Shown here: positions 40,086-49,492 of the stretch, piece by piece | Layout of the letters: each line of letters opens with the position of its first letter | How positions within the stretch are numbered: position 1 is the stretch's first letter | Source of the DNA: an uncultured Pelagibacteraceae bacterium | GTDB taxonomy: Bacteria > Pseudomonadota > Alphaproteobacteria > Pelagibacterales > Pelagibacteraceae | Length of the DNA stretch: 64,000 nucleotides | Reading direction: 5' to 3' | Assembly: GCA_902569055.1 (NCBI GenBank) | Contig: CACFSU010000004.1 | Span: 1-64,000 of the forward strand | Position numbers and translations under genes: made by a program | Notes under the pieces: model-generated | The model's database searches: none | What the model was told of the DNA's origin: nothing | The model's input: the letters and a program-made list of their open reading frames with translations, nothing else

Positions 40086-40928
40086 TTATTTAGTTGAGCA
40101 AGCCCACTCAGTACTCATGTCAGGCGGAGGTAGTTGAGCTTTATCATACCCATACTCTCCAGCTCTTTTCAACATAGTTGCTGGGTTAGCCATAACTTTA
40201 GCTAGAGCAGCATTAAATGCTTCTCTAAATTTGTCATCACCTTTTCTAAATCCAATACCTACTACGTTTAAAGTTTCCTTAGGCATTAATTTTGGATCAG
40301 TAACTTCAAATTTTCCATTAGTTTTTTTCTCATGTTCTTTAGCACCAAAGAATGTTTGCACTGCAACGTCAGCTCTTCCAGCTTTCATTGCTGCTAAAAT
40401 TCCAACTTCACCTTCAACTAAAAGCATTTGACTATCTGGCACACCGTATTTTTTAGCCGCTTCTACAGTATTAAATCCAGTTCCTGTTACTAATTTAGCT
40501 CCAGTTGAAATAACATCAGCATAATTGTTAATATTTTTTGGATTTCCTTTTGGTACTAGCATTGCATCACCAAAAACACCTATAGGATCTGAAAAGTCCA
40601 TGTTTGCACATCTACTTTTTAAGATATACATACCACCAGTAATCATATCTGCACGGTCTGCATTTAATCCTGGGATTAATCCTGACCATTCAAAAACTTT
40701 TGTTTCATGTTCAGTGATACCCATCTCTTCTAGAACTGTTAATGCTATCATGTTAACAAATCCTAAAGCTTCACCACCATCTCCAGCATAAGCCCATGGC
40801 ACCGCTGTTCCAAAACCTAATCTTAATTTGTGCCCATCTGCAAGTCTCTCTGTAAGTGTTTTTGCATTTACAGTAGAAATTGAAAAAAGAAGCACTAATA
40901 AGATTGTTAATGATTTAAATAATCTCAT
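40086..40928 (-). CDS. ABC transporter substrate-binding protein, ectoine/hydroxyectoine (EhuB)-like
   Basis: Signal peptide; LRLGFGTAVPWAYAGDGGEALGFVNMI, FEWSGLIPGLNADRADMITGGMYILKSRC. Confidence 0.78.
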   Translation of the reverse strand: MRLFKSLTILLVLLFSISTVNAKTLTERLADGHKLRLGFGTAVPWAYAGDGGEALGFVNMIALTVLEEMGITEHETKVFEWSGLIPGLNADRADMITGGMYILKSRCANMDFSDPIGVFGDAMLVPKGNPKNINNYADVISTGAKLVTGTGFNTVEAAKKYGVPDSQMLLVEGEVGILAAMKAGRADVAVQTFFGAKEHEKKTNGKFEVTDPKLMPKETLNVVGIGFRKGDDKFREAFNAALAKVMANPATMLKRAGEYGYDKAQLPPPDMSTEWACSTK

Positions 40929-41023
40929 TATTTGTTCCCTCTCTAATTTAGTTTAAAAATAATTAAACCAAAAATAAAGTTGAAAGTATAGTTGAAAAAT
41001 TTCAATCAGAAGTTGATAAAAAA

Positions 41024-41812
41024 TTATTGAATTAAAATATTGTTTCCAATTTTTATTTTACCATCATTTAAGGCTGTTAAATAAATACCCATATCGAAAT
41101 GATTATAAGTTTTTTTTAATAATGAAAGTAAATTTAAACTATCGTCATTAGTATTTGGTCTTAAATTAATTGCTACACATCTTGGAATGTTTTTTTCAAC
41201 TTTAAAAGAAATATTATTAATCTTAATAGTTTTGCCTATCCATTCTCGTTCGATCCAAGGTTTAATCCCATCTATATAAATATTTCCTCTAAATCTCGGT
41301 ATTTCAATTTTTATACCTATTTTTTTTTGGAAATCATTGATGCTTTGTATGTTTATAAGTGAAACTGAATTAATAAAATCAACTTTATTTGAAATTGTTG
41401 TATCAAAAAAAGGATATTCTTCATTTTTCATTAACATTATTGGTTCCTTAATAAAACTTTCTAATTCTATAATCTTTTTTGAAAGCAATTGACGTTCTTT
41501 AAAATTATTTACATCTATATTTAAAATTTCCTTATCTTTAAAAATTAGTGTTAATTTATTTTCATTGAATAAGAAATTATACTTATTCAACACCGGAGTG
41601 TTTTTAAGTGTTAAAATTTTATTCCACTTTCCTTTTCTATCTTTAGGATTTTTTTCAAATAATTTAACTGCTTCCAAGTCTAAATTTTTTGCAAATGCAA
41701 AGATTCTATCTCCGACAATTCCAATATTTTTCTTTATTTCGCACTCATTAATACTTTGAAATGACACAGATTTAACAGGACAGTAATTTATTGAAGAAAT
41801 AGATAAGCTCAT
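41024..41812 (-). CDS. MOSC-domain protein (YcbX-like)
   Basis: ISSINYCPVKSVSFQSINE, ...IPRFRGNIYIDGIKPWIEREWIGKTIKI...IPRCVAINLRPNT. Confidence 0.82.
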   Translation of the reverse strand: MSLSISSINYCPVKSVSFQSINECEIKKNIGIVGDRIFAFAKNLDLEAVKLFEKNPKDRKGKWNKILTLKNTPVLNKYNFLFNENKLTLIFKDKEILNIDVNNFKERQLLSKKIIELESFIKEPIMLMKNEEYPFFDTTISNKVDFINSVSLINIQSINDFQKKIGIKIEIPRFRGNIYIDGIKPWIEREWIGKTIKINNISFKVEKNIPRCVAINLRPNTNDDSLNLLSLLKKTYNHFDMGIYLTALNDGKIKIGNNILIQ

Positions 41813-41831
41813 ATAATGTTTTTAAAATAAT

Positions 41832-42659
41832 ATGACTTATCTTTCATCAAATCAACTTAAACAGTACAAAGATAAAGGATTTGTTTCTCCAATAAATATT
41901 TTTTCAAAAGAGAAAGCAAACGAAATACGAAATGAAATTGAGTTAATCGAAAATAAAATGCCTGGAGAATTAGAAAAATCAGGTAGATACAATGCGCATT
42001 TGATTTCACCCTTATTAGATGATGTTACTCATAATTCAAAAATTTTAGATGCAGTTCAAAGTTTAATTGGAGAAAATATTCTTGTTTGTGGAACTACTTT
42101 ATTTATAAAAAATCCAAATGAAAAAGGATTTGTTAGTTATCACCAAGATGCAAAATACATAGGATTAAAACCATATAATTGGGTAACCGCTTGGGTTGCT
42201 ATCACTAATTCAAATGAAAAAAATGGATGTATGAGAATGTGGTCTGGTTCTCACAAAGATAATCTTAAAAAACATGATCAAAAATTCAATGCGGGAAATT
42301 TATTAACTAGAGGTCAAACTGTTCAAAATGTACCAAAAGAAGAAACAACACCTTTAATCTTAAAAGCAGGACAAATGTCCTTGCATCATCCAACTGTGGT
42401 TCATGGTTCAGATCTAAATAAAAGCAATGACCGAAGAATAGGATTTGTAATACAAAGTTATATTGGCACTGATGTTAAACAAGTGCTAGGTAAAAATGGT
42501 GTTCAGCTAGCAAGAGGAATAGATAAATTTAATTACCATGAAAAAATTAGAAGACCACAAAAATTAATGGATGAAAATGATATAAAATTAAAAAAACAAG
42601 AAAATAATAATCTTCAAGAAATTTTTTATAAAGGTTCTGATAAGAAAGGTAAATTTTGA
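41832..42659 (+). CDS. Phytanoyl-CoA dioxygenase (PhyH) family protein
   Basis: YHQDAKYIGL (HxD), NGCMRMWSGSHK, LHHPTVVHGSDLNKSNDRRIGF. Confidence 0.9.
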   Translation: MTYLSSNQLKQYKDKGFVSPINIFSKEKANEIRNEIELIENKMPGELEKSGRYNAHLISPLLDDVTHNSKILDAVQSLIGENILVCGTTLFIKNPNEKGFVSYHQDAKYIGLKPYNWVTAWVAITNSNEKNGCMRMWSGSHKDNLKKHDQKFNAGNLLTRGQTVQNVPKEETTPLILKAGQMSLHHPTVVHGSDLNKSNDRRIGFVIQSYIGTDVKQVLGKNGVQLARGIDKFNYHEKIRRPQKLMDENDIKLKKQENNNLQEIFYKGSDKKGKF

Positions 42660-43298
42660 CTAAGGTTTTGGTATAATAGCGCCATTATTGAATTGATCAT
42701 ATCCTTTAATTACCGCCTCACGTTCAGATATTTCTAAATACCACCTTAATAAATTTTTATAATTTTTAAGACCAATATCGTGCCAATCATGTCTAGCTAT
42801 CCATGGCCATGTTGCAATGTCTGCAATAGTATAATCCTCACCAGCCATAAATTTAGTATTTGATAACCTTTCATCTAATTCATTGTATATCCTCTCAGAG
42901 ATTTTAAAATATCTGTTTTCACCAAATTTACTTTTACCTGGGTTATAATGATGAAATTGATGATGTTGACCCAACATTGGTCCAACATATCCCATTTGTG
43001 CCATAAGCCATTGATTTATTTCTAATCGATTTTTTTTATCATAAAACTTTCCACTTTGTTCTGCCAAATAAATTAAAATTGCACCTGACTCAAAAACTGT
43101 TTTATCATTTTTATGATCTACTATTACTGGAATTTTACTAAAAGGACTTATTTTTTTAAAATTTGAATTAAACTGCTCTTTTTTATCTAAATCAACTTTA
43201 GTAACTTGGTAATCATAACCAATCTCCTCAAGCATAATACTAATTTTTTTTCCATTAGGAGTATCTGCTGAAAATAACTCAATCACCTTTAATGCCAA
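42660..43298 (-). CDS. Glutathione S-transferase family protein
   Basis: FKKISPFSKIPVIVD, VFESGAILIYLAE, YTIADIATWPWI. Confidence 0.92.
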   Translation of the reverse strand: MALKVIELFSADTPNGKKISIMLEEIGYDYQVTKVDLDKKEQFNSNFKKISPFSKIPVIVDHKNDKTVFESGAILIYLAEQSGKFYDKKNRLEINQWLMAQMGYVGPMLGQHHQFHHYNPGKSKFGENRYFKISERIYNELDERLSNTKFMAGEDYTIADIATWPWIARHDWHDIGLKNYKNLLRWYLEISEREAVIKGYDQFNNGAIIPKP

Positions 43299-44298
43299 GT
43301 CGATCTTTTATTGTCTTAGAAGAAGTTGTAAATTCAAATCTATATTTTTCATTTGGTCGAGCTAATTTAAAACAAGCTCTAGCCGCTAAAGCCCCCTCAT
43401 GAAAGCCTGATAAAATTAACTTTAATTTTCCTGGATAATTACAAATATCCCCTACAGCATAAATACCTTTCTGGTTTGTTTCAAATTTTTCAGTATCAAC
43501 TTCGATTTTTTTTTTATCAATATTTAGCCCCCAGCTTGCAATAGGGCCTAACTGCATAATCAAACCAAAGAAACCTAAAACATAATTTGTTTTGAGATTT
43601 TTAATTTCTTCGTTGTCGTGCTTAATATCTATACTTTCTAATTTTTCTAAACCACTTACTGCAGTCATTTGGTATTTCGTATAAAGATTTATTTTACCCT
43701 CTTTTGCTAATTCGTGAACTTTATCTACAGTTGTTTTAGCACCTCTAAATTCATCTCTTCTGTGAATCAAATTTACCTTACAATCTTTAGATAATTCAAC
43801 TGCCCAATCTAATGCACTATCTCCTCCCCCAAAAATTGAAACTATTTTTCCTTTAAATATTTTTTTGTCTGTAATCGAATAAAATAACGATTTATTCTCA
43901 AATTTTTCACATTCTTTTATTGAAAATTTTCTTGGTTCGAATGAGCCTACACCACCAGCAATAATAACATTGGGTGTCAAAAAGGAATTACCTTTATTAG
44001 TTTTGACTAACCAATTATCTTTTTCTTTTTTAACTTCTTCAACTCTTTCACCTAAATAGAACTTTATATTAAAAGGTTTTAATTGATTTATTAAATTATT
44101 TGTTAATTCCTCACCTGTGCATTCAGGAATAGCAGGGATATCATAAATTGGTTTATCTGGATAAAGTTCTATACATTGACCACCAATTTTTTCTAGATTG
44201 TCTACTATTTCACAATTAAGACCAATTAGTTTTAATTGATGGGCAGTAAACAAACCTGTTGGACCTGCTCCAATTATTAATGCATCTATTTTATTCAT
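43279..44298 (-). CDS. Thioredoxin reductase-like ferredoxin/flavodoxin-NADP+ reductase
   Basis: ALIIGAGPTGLFTAHQLK, IFGGGDSALDWAVEL, GIYAVGDICNYPGKLKLILSGFHEGALAA; lacks CxxC at the TrxR position. Confidence 0.85.
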   Translation of the reverse strand: MNKIDALIIGAGPTGLFTAHQLKLIGLNCEIVDNLEKIGGQCIELYPDKPIYDIPAIPECTGEELTNNLINQLKPFNIKFYLGERVEEVKKEKDNWLVKTNKGNSFLTPNVIIAGGVGSFEPRKFSIKECEKFENKSLFYSITDKKIFKGKIVSIFGGGDSALDWAVELSKDCKVNLIHRRDEFRGAKTTVDKVHELAKEGKINLYTKYQMTAVSGLEKLESIDIKHDNEEIKNLKTNYVLGFFGLIMQLGPIASWGLNIDKKKIEVDTEKFETNQKGIYAVGDICNYPGKLKLILSGFHEGALAARACFKLARPNEKYRFEFTTSSKTIKDRLGIKGD

Positions 44299-44619
44299 TT
44301 AACCTTGTTTTGATGGAATACTAACTATAAGACCGTCAAGCTCATTTGAAACTAAAAGCTGACAACTTAGTCTACTATTTTTTTTAGGCTCAAATGCCAT
44401 GTCTAACATATCTTCCTCACCATCTTCTTTTTTTGGAAGTTTATTTAACCAATCTTCTTTGACATAAACATGGCAAGTAGCACAAGCCATTCCGCCCCCA
44501 CAATCGGCATCAATACCAGGAATATCATTTTGGACAGCACCCTCCATTACGGTCAAACCATTCTGAACTTCTATTGTATGACTCTGGTTGTCATTAGTAA
44601 TGTAGGTTATTTTTGGCAT
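44299..44619 (-). CDS. 2Fe-2S ferredoxin
   Basis: [15 protein letters not shown]...SRLSCQLLV; start at MPKITYI (44619) because the longer ORF begins in the upstream terminator. Confidence 0.9.
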   Translation of the reverse strand: MPKITYITNDNQSHTIEVQNGLTVMEGAVQNDIPGIDADCGGGMACATCHVYVKEDWLNKLPKKEDGEEDMLDMAFEPKKNSRLSCQLLVSNELDGLIVSIPSKQG

Positions 44620-44641
44620 TCGAGATTTATATATTAAGTAG

Positions 44642-44682
44642 AAAAAAAAATAGGGCAAGTATGTAAAACATACTCGCCCTAT
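44642..44682 (-). terminator. Intrinsic terminator downstream of proteorhodopsin
   Basis: On minus strand tagggcgagtatgt-ttt-acatacttgcccta followed by nine T residues; one internal mismatch. Confidence 0.9.
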
Positions 44683-44702
44683 AAATTTAATTTAAACAGT
44701 AA

Positions 44703-45473
44703 TTATCTGCTTCTTGCACCAGCTGAACTTACTGCAGCAGCCCAGATTACTAGACCAAATGCAATTTTGTTTATAAAGTCAGCTAAGTTGTAAACTACGT
44801 TTAGTGAATTAGCATCTACACCACCTGTTAGGTAACCAAATACATAACCTAATGGGTAAATTGCCCAACCTACAGTTACAATCATTCTCATTGCACTGAA
44901 TGCAGTTACAAGAGATTTGTTTCCACTCTTAGCAGCAGCTTTTCCAGCTTCACCTGAGAATACTTCATAAAGAATGTATACCCAACCTGCCATACCAATT
45001 ATAAAACCAAGCGTAGCGTTGATGTATCCAGCTTCTCCTAAGTATCCACCGATTAACATTACTAATGAACCAATTAACAATCTCCAGAAAATTCCAGAGT
45101 TTGCTTTTCTTACAGCTACTAGAATTAAATAGAATTCTACCATCTGTAATGGCACAGTAATTAACCAATCAATATATCTATATACTGTTGGTGAATCACC
45201 TGTAGTCACCCAAACATCTCTCATGTACATGTAGTGAATGAATGCAATACCAGTTACAAGACCTGCAACAGTTACTGACGTTTTCCAGCCAGGTGCGACA
45301 GTACTTCTTTCCATGAAGAAAAACGCTGTAGCAGCTAACATACCCATTGAAATTACCCAAAAGGAAATTCCAACAAAGTCATCAGAAGCTAACATAGCGG
45401 TCGCAGCGTTTGCAACACCTGTAACACCCAATAGGGCAACAGCTGTAAGAGCAAACAATTTAAGTTTTTTCAT
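44703..45473 (-). CDS. Proteorhodopsin (light-driven proton pump, blue-tuned residue)
   Basis: RYIDWLITVPLQMVEFYLIL (D97, T101, Q105, E108 equivalents) and ADFINKIAFG Schiff-base Lys; signal peptide. Confidence 0.96.
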   Translation of the reverse strand: MKKLKLFALTAVALLGVTGVANAATAMLASDDFVGISFWVISMGMLAATAFFFMERSTVAPGWKTSVTVAGLVTGIAFIHYMYMRDVWVTTGDSPTVYRYIDWLITVPLQMVEFYLILVAVRKANSGIFWRLLIGSLVMLIGGYLGEAGYINATLGFIIGMAGWVYILYEVFSGEAGKAAAKSGNKSLVTAFSAMRMIVTVGWAIYPLGYVFGYLTGGVDANSLNVVYNLADFINKIAFGLVIWAAAVSSAGARSR

Positions 45474-45506
45474 AAAAAACTCCCTCTTTAGTTAGTTTTT
45501 ATTTAT

Positions 45507-45542
45507 TAGTTTATATAAACTAGGCTTAAGCTTCCTTAAGCC
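45507..45542 (-). promoter_or_regulatory. Two tandem inverted repeats in proteorhodopsin 5' leader
   Basis: 16-nt palindrome TAGTTTATATAAACTA and GGCTTAAG-cttc-CTTAAGCC hairpin, ~35-70 nt upstream of the start codon. Confidence 0.6.
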
Positions 45543-45686
45543 AAAGTTGTGGTTAAATACCAAATTAAAAGAGTTAATTGAAGACAAAATTGTGATTAAT
45601 AAGCATTGATTTTACTAACTTTTTAAAATTAAATACAATTTATACTTTAAAAATCAAATAAATGTCTAAGCACGAATCAAACTCTA

Positions 45687-47588
45687 ATGTCAGATAAATT
45701 TAGAAAAATTTACGAGCAATCGATTAAAAATCCAGAAAGTTTTTGGCAGGAAGCCTCAAATGATATCTTTTGGTTTAAAAAACCTACAAAAATTTTAAAT
45801 AAATCAAATCCACCTTTCTACAAATGGTTTGAAGATGGAGTGACAAATACATGTTATAATGCTTTAGATATTCATATTGATCAAGGTAAAGGAAATAAAA
45901 TAGCTTTAATTTATGACAGTCCTATTACTGGTAACAAAAATAAATTTACTTACGAAGAGTTAAGATCAAAAGTTTCTAAATTTGCGGGGGGTCTTAAAGA
46001 TAAAGGTGTAAATAAGGGTGATAGAGTTATCATTTATATGCCAATGATACCAGAAGCTGTGATTGCTATGCTAGGATGTGCAAGAATTGGAGCAATTCAC
46101 TCTGTTGTGTTCGGAGGCTTTGCTTCAAACGAACTTGCTAGCAGGATAGATGATAGTAAAGCAAAAGTATTGGTAACTGCCTCCTGTGGATTTGAACCTG
46201 GAAGAACAGTTGAATACAAACCATTGGTAGATGAAGCTATCAAACTAGCTAAACATAAAATTGATAAAATGATTTTATTTCAAAGACCAGGTCACGAAGT
46301 AAAATTAAATACCCCAAATGAAATAAGTTGGGAAGAAACTATTTCTAAATCGGAGGAAACTGAATGTGTTGAGATGAATTCTAATGAATTTGCTTATATC
46401 TTATATACATCAGGAACAACCGGAACACCTAAAGGTATAGTAAGAGACATTGGAGGTCATATTGTAGCTCTTAAATGGACCATGAAGAATATCTACAATA
46501 TAGATGCAGACAATATTTGGTGGTCTGCAAGTGATATTGGTTGGATAGTTGGGCACTCTTATATTGTTTATGCTCCACTTTTTAAGGGATGTACTACAAT
46601 TTTATTTGAAGGAAAACCAGTAGGTACTCCTGATGCTGGAGCTTTTTGGAAAGTTATTTCTGATTATAAAGTAAAATCATTATTTACAGCACCTACAGCT
46701 TTTAGAGCTATCAAGAAGGAAGATCCTGATGGTAAATTTTTTTCCAAATACAACTTAAGTAATTTTGAAAGTTTATTTTTAGCAGGAGAAAGAGCAGATC
46801 CAGATACTATTAAATGGGCAGAAAACTTACTTAAAGTTCCAGTAATAGATCATTGGTGGCAAACTGAAACAAGCTGGGCTATTAGCTCTAATTGTACTGG
46901 AATTGAAATGATGGAAACAAAATATGGTTCAGCCTGTAAAGCTGTTCCTGGATATGATGTTAAAATAATTAAACCGGACCAAACCTTAGCAAAACCAAAT
47001 GAGATGGGAGATATAGTAGTTAAACTTCCTTTGCCTCCTGGAACATTCCCAACTTTATGGAATGCTGACCAAAGGTATAAGGAAAACTATATGTTAAATT
47101 ATGAAGGTTATTATCAGACATATGACGCAGGTCACATAGACGAAGATGGTTACATATGGATTATGTCTAGAACAGACGATATTATAAATGTTGCTGGTCA
47201 CAGATTATCTACAGGTGCTATCGAGGAAGTATTATCAGAACATCAGTCTGTTGCTGAATGTGCGGTTCTTGGTATAGCCGATAAATTAAAAGGCCAATTG
47301 CCTATAGGTTTAGTAGTCCTAAAATCAGGTGTTGATAAAGATAATGAAACAATATCAAAAGAATGTGTTCAAATGGTTAGAGAAAAAATCGGGCCTGTAG
47401 CAGCATTTAAAGTGGCTATAGTAATTAAAAGATTACCTAAAACAAGGTCTGGTAAAATTTTAAGAGGAACTATAAGAAAAATTGCTGATAATGTTGAATA
47501 TAAAATACCGCCTACAATTGATGATCCTTTAATTTTGACAGAAATAAAAGAAGATTTGATAAAATACAAAATTATAAATAATGCTTAA
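45687..47588 (+). CDS. prpE: Propionyl-CoA synthetase/acetyl-CoA synthetase family (PrpE-like)
   Basis: YTSGTTGTPKGIVRDIGGH, WWSASDIGWIVGHSYIVYAPL, DHWWQTETSWAI, TRSGKILRGTIRKI. Confidence 0.9.
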   Translation: MSDKFRKIYEQSIKNPESFWQEASNDIFWFKKPTKILNKSNPPFYKWFEDGVTNTCYNALDIHIDQGKGNKIALIYDSPITGNKNKFTYEELRSKVSKFAGGLKDKGVNKGDRVIIYMPMIPEAVIAMLGCARIGAIHSVVFGGFASNELASRIDDSKAKVLVTASCGFEPGRTVEYKPLVDEAIKLAKHKIDKMILFQRPGHEVKLNTPNEISWEETISKSEETECVEMNSNEFAYILYTSGTTGTPKGIVRDIGGHIVALKWTMKNIYNIDADNIWWSASDIGWIVGHSYIVYAPLFKGCTTILFEGKPVGTPDAGAFWKVISDYKVKSLFTAPTAFRAIKKEDPDGKFFSKYNLSNFESLFLAGERADPDTIKWAENLLKVPVIDHWWQTETSWAISSNCTGIEMMETKYGSACKAVPGYDVKIIKPDQTLAKPNEMGDIVVKLPLPPGTFPTLWNADQRYKENYMLNYEGYYQTYDAGHIDEDGYIWIMSRTDDIINVAGHRLSTGAIEEVLSEHQSVAECAVLGIADKLKGQLPIGLVVLKSGVDKDNETISKECVQMVREKIGPVAAFKVAIVIKRLPKTRSGKILRGTIRKIADNVEYKIPPTIDDPLILTEIKEDLIKYKIINNA

Positions 47589-47913
47589 GACTTATATTTT
47601 TTTAATTGGAGCTATATTCTTTGAAGTAGCTGGAACAATGTTATTGCCTGTATCTCAAAACTTTACAAAACTTATCCCTACAGTTGCTTTAGCTATATTT
47701 TATTTATCTGCATTTTATCTTTTAACTTTTGTAGTTAATAAACTTCCTATAGCAATTGTTTATGCTACTTGGAGTGGTCTTGGGATTTTTACAATTGCAA
47801 TATTAGGATATATATTTTTTAAACAAACTCTTGCTTGGCAGGCTATTGTTGGATTATTTTTAATAGTTATTGGTGTTATTTTAGTTAACAGCTATAGTTT
47901 GAATAAATTCTAA
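47581..47913 (+). CDS. Small multidrug resistance (SMR/EmrE-like) transporter
   Basis: 4 TM, GAIFFEVAGT (membrane Glu), IAIVYATWSGLGI. Confidence 0.9.
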   Translation: MLKTYIFLIGAIFFEVAGTMLLPVSQNFTKLIPTVALAIFYLSAFYLLTFVVNKLPIAIVYATWSGLGIFTIAILGYIFFKQTLAWQAIVGLFLIVIGVILVNSYSLNKF

Positions 47914-47921
47914 AAGTCAAA

Positions 47922-48692
47922 ATGAAAGCATCAGTTATCATCGCAAATTTTAATAGCGGTAGATTTATTAAAGAGTGCATAGAGTCTTTAAGATCACAAA
48001 CTTACAACAAAATTGAAATTATTTTTTTTGATGATAATTCTAAGGATAACTCTTTGGAAATAATCAAAGATTACAATAATGTTAAAATTATTAAAAATAA
48101 AATCCAAACTAATTTTGGATCATTAAATCAAATCAATGCTTTTAAAAAATGCATAGAAATTAGTTCGGGAGAAGTGATTTTTTTTTTAGATAGTGATGAT
48201 TATTTTGCTATAAATAAAATAGAAAAAGTAATTAGTACTTTTCAAAAAAATAACGACAAAATGATCATTTTTGACTTCCCAATTGTAATTAAAAAAAACA
48301 ATAAATTATTTATTAAAAGAAAAAATAATTTTCTAAAAACTTACTGGGGCTATATTCATCCTACAAGCTGTATTTCAATAAGAAAAAAATACATAAAAAA
48401 AGTTTTTGACACAGTATTAGATAATGAATTTACAGACATATGGTTAGATTTGAGAATTTTGATATTTGCGAAATATTTTTACAAATATGAAACTTTAAAT
48501 GAAAACTTAACTTTTTATAGGCAAACTGAAGATAATATTTCGTCTAAATTTAAAAAATTTTCTAGAAATTGGTGGTTTAGAAGAAAAGAAGCTCACGATT
48601 ATTTTTTTAACTTGATGAAAAAAAATGATTATAAAATTTCTAAAAATTTAGATTATTATTTTACTAAATTTATTACCAAATTAATTAAATGA
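47922..48692 (+). CDS. Glycosyltransferase family 2
   Basis: VIIANFNSGRFIKECIESLRSQTYNKIEIIFFDDNSKDNS, FLDSDDYF. Confidence 0.9.
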   Translation: MKASVIIANFNSGRFIKECIESLRSQTYNKIEIIFFDDNSKDNSLEIIKDYNNVKIIKNKIQTNFGSLNQINAFKKCIEISSGEVIFFLDSDDYFAINKIEKVISTFQKNNDKMIIFDFPIVIKKNNKLFIKRKNNFLKTYWGYIHPTSCISIRKKYIKKVFDTVLDNEFTDIWLDLRILIFAKYFYKYETLNENLTFYRQTEDNISSKFKKFSRNWWFRRKEAHDYFFNLMKKNDYKISKNLDYYFTKFITKLIK

Positions 48693-49492
48693 ATAATATT
48701 TTAATAGTAGGTAAAAGAGGATTTATTGGTAATAATTTATCAAAGTATCTTAAAAAATATTATATAGTAAAACATATAGCTTTTAAAAATTTAAAAAAAT
48801 ATAAGTCAAAAATTAATAAATTTGACTATGTTATAAATACATCAATCAATAAAAATTATATTGAAAATAAATACAATATTAAATTCGATAATGATCTTAC
48901 AATCTCAAATTTGATTAAAAATGATAAAACTACATACATTTTTTTAAGTTCTAGAAAAGTTTATAAATCTAAAGCAAATATTAAAGAAAATAGCAAACTT
49001 CTACCAAAATCAAATTATTCCAAAAATAAATTAATTACTGAAAAAAAATTAAAAAAAAAATTAAAAAATAATATTCTAATTTTAAGAGTCTCTAATGTGA
49101 TAGGAAATAAAGGTTCAATTAAAAAGATTCATAAAACCTTTATAGATATCTTCTTTATTAACTTAAAAAAAGGTTTCATTTTAGATAATGGGAGAAACTA
49201 TAAAGATTTTATAGGAATTGATAAATTATGTGAAATTATAAAAAAAATTATTCAAAAAAAACTTCTAGGAGTTTTCAATGTATCTATAGGTAAAAAAATA
49301 TATCTTAACAATATAATTAAATGGTTAAATAAATTTAATAAACAAAAAACTATAAAAGTATTAAAAAATAATAATAAAATTGATTCATTTTATCTAAATA
49401 ATGAAAAATTAATGTCCAAAATTAAAATTAAAAATTCAATATCTGAATTAAAAAAGTTTTGTTATAAAACAAGTAAAAAAAATTTCACTTAA
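48689..49492 (+). CDS. NAD-dependent epimerase/dehydratase-like SDR
   Basis: ILIVGKRGFIGNNLSKYL Rossmann N-terminus; YSKNKLITEK (YxxxK). Confidence 0.72.
   Translation: MNNILIVGKRGFIGNNLSKYLKKYYIVKHIAFKNLKKYKSKINKFDYVINTSINKNYIENKYNIKFDNDLTISNLIKNDKTTYIFLSSRKVYKSKANIKENSKLLPKSNYSKNKLITEKKLKKKLKNNILILRVSNVIGNKGSIKKIHKTFIDIFFINLKKGFILDNGRNYKDFIGIDKLCEIIKKIIQKKLLGVFNVSIGKKIYLNNIIKWLNKFNKQKTIKVLKNNNKIDSFYLNNEKLMSKIKIKNSISELKKFCYKTSKKNFT

Noticed and set aside
40231-40791. Two plus-strand ORFs (66 and 88 aa)
   Set aside because: Antisense to the EhuB-like binding-protein gene.
45238-45495. 85-aa plus-strand ORF and 44965..45168 minus frame-shifted ORF
   Set aside because: Overlap proteorhodopsin coding sequence; spurious.
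47922-49492. Glycosyltransferase/epimerase pair as a genomic island
   Set aside because: Only two genes, no integrase, repeats or tRNA boundary; cannot be supported as a mobile element from this window.
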